Source: Toxorhynchites rutilus septentrionalis (lineage: Eukaryota > Arthropoda > Insecta > Diptera > Culicidae). Taken from it: a stretch of 64,000 bases of DNA. Under the pieces are notes generated by a model. It ran no database searches. It was given only the letters and a program-made list of their open reading frames with translations, and was not told the origin of the DNA. Each line of letters begins with the position of its first letter. Position 1 is the stretch's first letter. This document shows, piece after piece, positions 60,385 through 64,000 of this stretch. The stretch spans positions 179,553,788 to 179,617,787 of the forward strand of contig NC_073746.1 of NCBI RefSeq assembly GCF_029784135.1, read 5' to 3'. The translations under genes were made by a program, and so were the position numbers.

Positions 60385-60622
60385 ACAGCTCGCTAGTGAA
60401 CAAAGAAAATCAAAAAAAAAATCCAATATTTCAATTGTTTGAGTGAGATGAATGAGAGATATAAGACAAGGGAGACGTCCCAGTATGAATGAATAATGCA
60501 TGAATGAAACATTTTCGAATAAATTAATATAATAAAAAAAAGTAATTATCGATTATTCTACGCGTATTAATGTTTTTTTTTCTCTTCAAATATAAAATAA
60601 AATGACAATAAGGATTCTCAAA

Positions 60623-60623
<1 letters not shown>

Positions 60624-60662
<39 letters not shown>
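60624..60662. repeat. (AT)n microsatellite
   Basis: About 39 bp of alternating AT in an A-rich tract. Confidence 0.95.
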
Positions 60663-60664
<2 letters not shown>

Positions 60665-60867
60665 CAAAAGAGAAAGATAAAAGAGTGAATACAACGGGGA
60701 AATAAGAAACAAATTGCAAATATAAAAATAAACATAAAATGAAATGAATAAGGTATATTGAGAAGAAAGAAAAAAAAGAGAGAAAAATATAAATAAAGAA
60801 GAACAGAGAAACTGAAAATGAAAAAAAAATAAATGGATAAAAGGGAATAATATAAAAACCAATGAGT

Positions 60868-61004
60868 ATTATAGTGATTTTCAGCTCAATTTGGCTGGTT
60901 CGTCACTTTTACTTCCATTTTTGGAAGAATGTCGGGAGTGAGAATTGAACTCGTGACCTTTAGCGTGAGAGGCATGGATGTTACCACTACGCCAGATCGC
61001 CTCC
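60868..61004 (-). mobile_element. tRNA-derived SINE, copy 3
   Basis: The best copy. On the minus strand it has A box TGGCGTAGTGG, B-box-like GAGTTCAATTC, the 'ctcccgacattcttcc' body, GACGAACCAGCC, then AGCTGAAAATCACTATAATA at the 3' end. It matches copies at 22356 and 19866. Confidence 0.88.
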
Positions 61005-61279
61005 ACAAACCAAGGAGGTGTTTTAAAGTAAAAATTGAAAAAAATGTAATGTGGAATCATGATGCCTACAGTTAATTTCTAACAAATGATGAGTCCATCA
61101 AGACGGCATACTCAGTAATTTATTGCTATTTATGCAGAACGTCCTTGAATGAACCGAGGAGCTGGAAAACCAGAATAGCCAAGCTATCTCTGTTAGGATA
61201 GTCACGATTTACATGTATGCTGAATTAATTTTTCTTAAAGGAACAGGGAAAATAGGAAAAAGTACGAAGTCAATTCCGA
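61005..61279. other. Transition into the satellite, nothing recognised
   Basis: About 275 bp between the SINE and the first satellite module. Confidence 0.4.
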
Positions 61280-62849
61280 GCGGGCACCGGCTAATAAACC
61301 ACTGTTCAGTCCGATGACAGAAAAGAAATGGGATTGCCTCTGTTCAGTCCGGTGGCAGAAAATAAATGATGCGATGCGATGCGATGCGATGCGATGCGAT
61401 GCTCTGTTCAGTCCGGTGGCAGAAATGGGATTGTCTCTGTTCAGTCCGACGGCAGAAAATAAATGAGATTGCCACGGTCCGGTGGCAGAGAAGAAATGGG
61501 ATTGCCACTGCTCAGTCCGGTGGCAGAGAAGAAATGGGATTGAAAGAGAAGAACATAGTATTTAGGTGAGCGAGTGAGAGAAACTGTTTTCTTATCACAT
61601 TGCAATTGTTATTAAATGAATTTCCGAGCGGGCACCGGCTAATAAACCACTGTTCAGTCCGATGGCAGAAAAGAAATGGGATTGCCTCTGTTCAGTTCGG
61701 TGGCAGAAAATAAATGGGATTGCCACTGTTCAGTCCGGTGGCAGAGAAGAAATCGGATTGAAAGTCCGGTGCGATGCGATGCGATGCGATGCGATGGCAG
61801 AAAATAAATGGGATTGCATATATAAATAAATGGGATTGCCACTGTTCAGTCCGATGACAGAAAAGAAATGGGATGGAAAATAAATGATGCGATGCGATGC
61901 GATGCGATGCGATGCGTTGCTCTGTTCAGTCCGGTGGCAGAAATGGGATTGTCTCTGTTCAGTCCGACGGCAGAAAATAAATGAGATTGCCACGGTTCAG
62001 TCCGGTAGCAGAGAAGAAATGGGATTGCCACTGTTCAGTCCGGTGGCAGAGAAGAAATGGGATTGAAAGAGAAGAACATAGTATTTAGGCAAGCGAGTGA
62101 GAGAAACTGTTTTCTTATCACATTGCAATTGCTATTAAATGAATTTCCGAGCGGACACCGGCTAATAAACCACTGTTCAGTCCGATGGCAGAAAAGAAAT
62201 GGGATTACCTCTGTTCAGTCCGGTGGCAGAAAATAAATGGGATTGCCACTGTTCAGTCCGGTGGCAGAGAAGAAATCGGATTGAAAGAGAAAATATAGTT
62301 ATCTAAACGCCCTATCAACCCCGTTTTGATTGGCACGGTTTCCCAATCATAGCCATCAAAACCAAGCTGTCTGGGGAATGCGATGCGATGCGATGCGATG
62401 CGATGCTCTGTTCAGTCCGGTGGCAGAAATGGGATTGTCTCTGTTCAGTCCGACGGCAGAAAATAAATGGGATTGCCACGGTTCAGTCCGGTGGTAGAGA
62501 AGAAATGGGATTTCCACTGTTCAGTCCGGTGGCAGAAAATGAATGGGATTGCCACTGTTCAGTCCGGTGGCAGAGAAGAAATGGGATTGCCACTGTTCAG
62601 TCCGGTGGCAGAGAAGAAATGGGATTGAAAGAGAAGAACATAGTATACAGGCGAGCGAGTGAGAGAAACTGTTTTCTTATCACATTGCAATTGCTATTAA
62701 ATGAATTTCCGAGCGGGCACCGGTTAATAAACCACTGTTCAGTCCGATGGCAGAAAGAAATGGGTTGCCTCTGTTCAGTCCGGTGGCAGAAAATAAATGG
62801 GATTGCCACTGTTCAGTCCGGTGGCAGAGAAGAAATGGGATGGAAAGAG

Positions 62850-62940
62850 AAAATATAGTTATCTAAACGCCCTATCAACCCCGTTTTGATTGGCACGGTT
62901 TCCCCAACATAGCCATCAAAACCAAGCTGTCTGGGGAATG
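62850..62940. repeat. Module shared with the hairpin-ended repeat family
   Basis: 'gttatctaaacgccct', 'ccgttttgattggc', 'ggtttcccca' and 'agccatcaaaaccaagc' occur here, at about 62298-62378 and at 63619-63700. They also appear in the same order at 19258-19345 (and inverted at about 17940-18020). Confidence 0.75.
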
Positions 62941-63245
62941 CGATGCGATGCGATGCGATGCATCGCATGTTCTTCGGAGGCAGAAAAGTAATGGGATTGC
63001 CTCTGTTCAGTCCGGTGGCAGAAAATAAATGGGATTGCCACTGTTCAGTCCGGTGGCAGAGAAGAAATGGGATTGAAAGAGAAGAACATAGTATTTAGGC
63101 GAGCGAGTGAGAGAAACTATTTTCCTATCACATTGCAAATGCAACAAAATTAATTTCAGAGCGGGAACCGGCTAATAAACCACTGTTCAGTCCGATGACA
63201 GAAAAGAAATGGGATTGCCTCTGTTCAGTCCGGTGGCAGAAAATA

Positions 63246-63493
63246 AATGATGCGATGTGATGCGATGCGATGCGATGCGATGCGATGCGATGCGATGCGA
63301 TGCGATGCGATGCGATGCGATGCGATGCGATGCGAAGCGTTGCGATGCGAAGCGATGCGATGCGATGCGATGCGATGCGATGCGAAGCGATGCGATGCGA
63401 TGCGACGCGATGTGATGCGATGCGATGCGATGTGATGCGATGCGATGCGATGCGATGCGATGCGATATGATGCGATGCGATGCGATGCGATGC
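63246..63493. repeat. (TGCGA)n array, ~248 bp
   Basis: The longest of at least seven TGCGA runs in the satellite, with scattered variants such as GAAGC, GACGC and GATGT. Confidence 0.95.
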
Positions 63494-64000
63494 TCTGTTC
63501 AGTCCGGAGGCAGAAAAGTAATGGGATTGCCTCTGTTCAGTCCGGTGGCAGAAAATAAATGGGATTGCCACTGTTCAGTCCGGTGGCAGAGAAGAAATGG
63601 GATTGAAAGAGAAAATATAGTTATCTAAACGCCCTATCAACCCCGTTTTGATTGGCACGGTTTCCCCAACATAGCCATCAAAACCAAGCTACCTGGGGAA
63701 TACAATGCGATGCGATGCGATGCATCGCATGTTCTTCGGAGGCAGAAAAGTAATGGGATTGCCTCTGTTCAGTCCGGTGGCAGAAAATAAATGGGATTGC
63801 CACTGTTCAGTCCGGTGGCAGAGAAGAAATGGGATTGAAAGAGAAGAACATAGTATTTAGGCGAGCGAGTGAGAGAAACTATTTTCCTATCACATTGCAA
63901 ATGCAACAAAATTAATTTCAGAGCGGGCACCGGCTAATAAACCACTGTTCAGTCCGATGACAGAAAAGAAATGGGATTGCCTCTGTTCAGTCCGGTGGCA

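Larger units (their letters stand above)
52266..60450 (+). mobile_element. Gypsy/errantivirus-like element with env, 3' LTR not found
   Basis: Probable LTR, then gag, pol (RT-RNase H-integrase) and env in the order usual for errantiviruses, all on the plus strand. Base use is clearly more A-rich than the surroundings. Gag is frameshifted, the protease is absent, pol is shifted at least twice and env is open. The right end is not defined by an LTR; 60450 is approximate. Confidence 0.85.
61280..64000. repeat. Complex satellite: 38-bp units, TGCGA arrays, 762-bp higher-order repeat
   Basis: The basic unit is 38 bp ('ctgttcagtccggtggcag' plus an AAATGGGATTGCC-type half), for example at 62521, 62559 and 62597. 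Groups of three to six units alternate with a 'gcgagcgagtgagagaaact' module, a 'caccggctaataaaccact' module and TGCGA runs. From about 62860 the arrangement repeats at an offset of 762 bp (62861 to 63623; 63161 to 63923) with few mismatches. The array continues beyond the window. Open frames inside are repeat artefacts. Confidence 0.92.

Noticed and set aside
63246..63493. Possible CRISPR-like array in the satellite
   Set aside because: Units are contiguous tandem repeats without unique spacers, and the genome is eukaryotic.
61366..63628. Frames rich in MRCDA or HRIAS repeats
   Set aside because: Translations of the TGCGA array and 38-bp satellite units.

Overview
The window looks like a transposon-dense stretch of a dipteran genome, most probably a culicine mosquito. 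That is an inference from the element mix: DD37E (ITmD37E-type) mariners, a tRNA-derived SINE, CR1/Jockey- and I/LOA-type LINEs, BEL/Pao and Gypsy/errantivirus-type LTR elements, Helitron-like elements with (TA)n and poly-pyrimidine tandem repeats, and histone H2A relics. I find no convincing intact host gene. Nearly every recognisable coding region belongs to a mobile element, and most are broken.

Layout. 0.25-8.4 kb: an intact-looking ITmD37E mariner (256-1553), a composite AT-rich repeat holding a broken Tc1 transposase and a Helitron-like element, and a second, frameshifted ITmD37E (7071-8366). 8.6-12.8 kb: partial copies of a 'TTGACGTGGGACTAC' repeat family, a perfect (TAGTTG)n hexamer array, and two tandem histone H2A pseudogenes that still carry the histone mRNA 3' stem-loop. 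13.4-21.8 kb: one minus-strand I/LOA-like LINE split into pieces by successive insertions (a TA-target MITE, a 3.1-kb TIR element that holds one hairpin-ended repeat, an inverted second copy of that repeat, and a short repeat). 21.9-29.2 kb: a CR1/Jockey-type LINE with a nested SINE, a MITE holding a LINE 3' end, an I-type LINE, and Helitron fragments.

29.2-35.1 kb: mostly non-coding, then a MITE filled with Helitron-like pieces, then a third ITmD37E. 35.7-44.6 kb: a clear Russian-doll nest. A rosa-like DD41D mariner was interrupted by a BEL/Pao retrotransposon (AGTTT target duplication), and one LTR of that element received a fourth ITmD37E, later half deleted. 44.6-50 kb: unassigned sequence, then a MITE carrying a CR1/Jockey-type LINE. 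50.2-60.5 kb: two related LTRs in opposite orientation, followed by an errantivirus-like Gypsy element whose gag and pol are damaged but whose env frame is open across 606 codons. 60.9-64 kb: a SINE, then a complex satellite of 38-bp units, TGCGA arrays and a 762-bp higher-order repeat. It shares a module with the repeat family at 18-19 kb.

The genes do not form a host pathway. The autonomous-type proteins (transposases, reverse transcriptases, integrases) are the machinery that would have moved their own elements and the short non-autonomous repeats around them. The most distinctive signals are the satellite and its shared module, the histone-derived tandem relics, the three-level nest, the SINE whose 3' end resembles a LINE tail, and the env-bearing element with an open env but no visible protease or 3' LTR.
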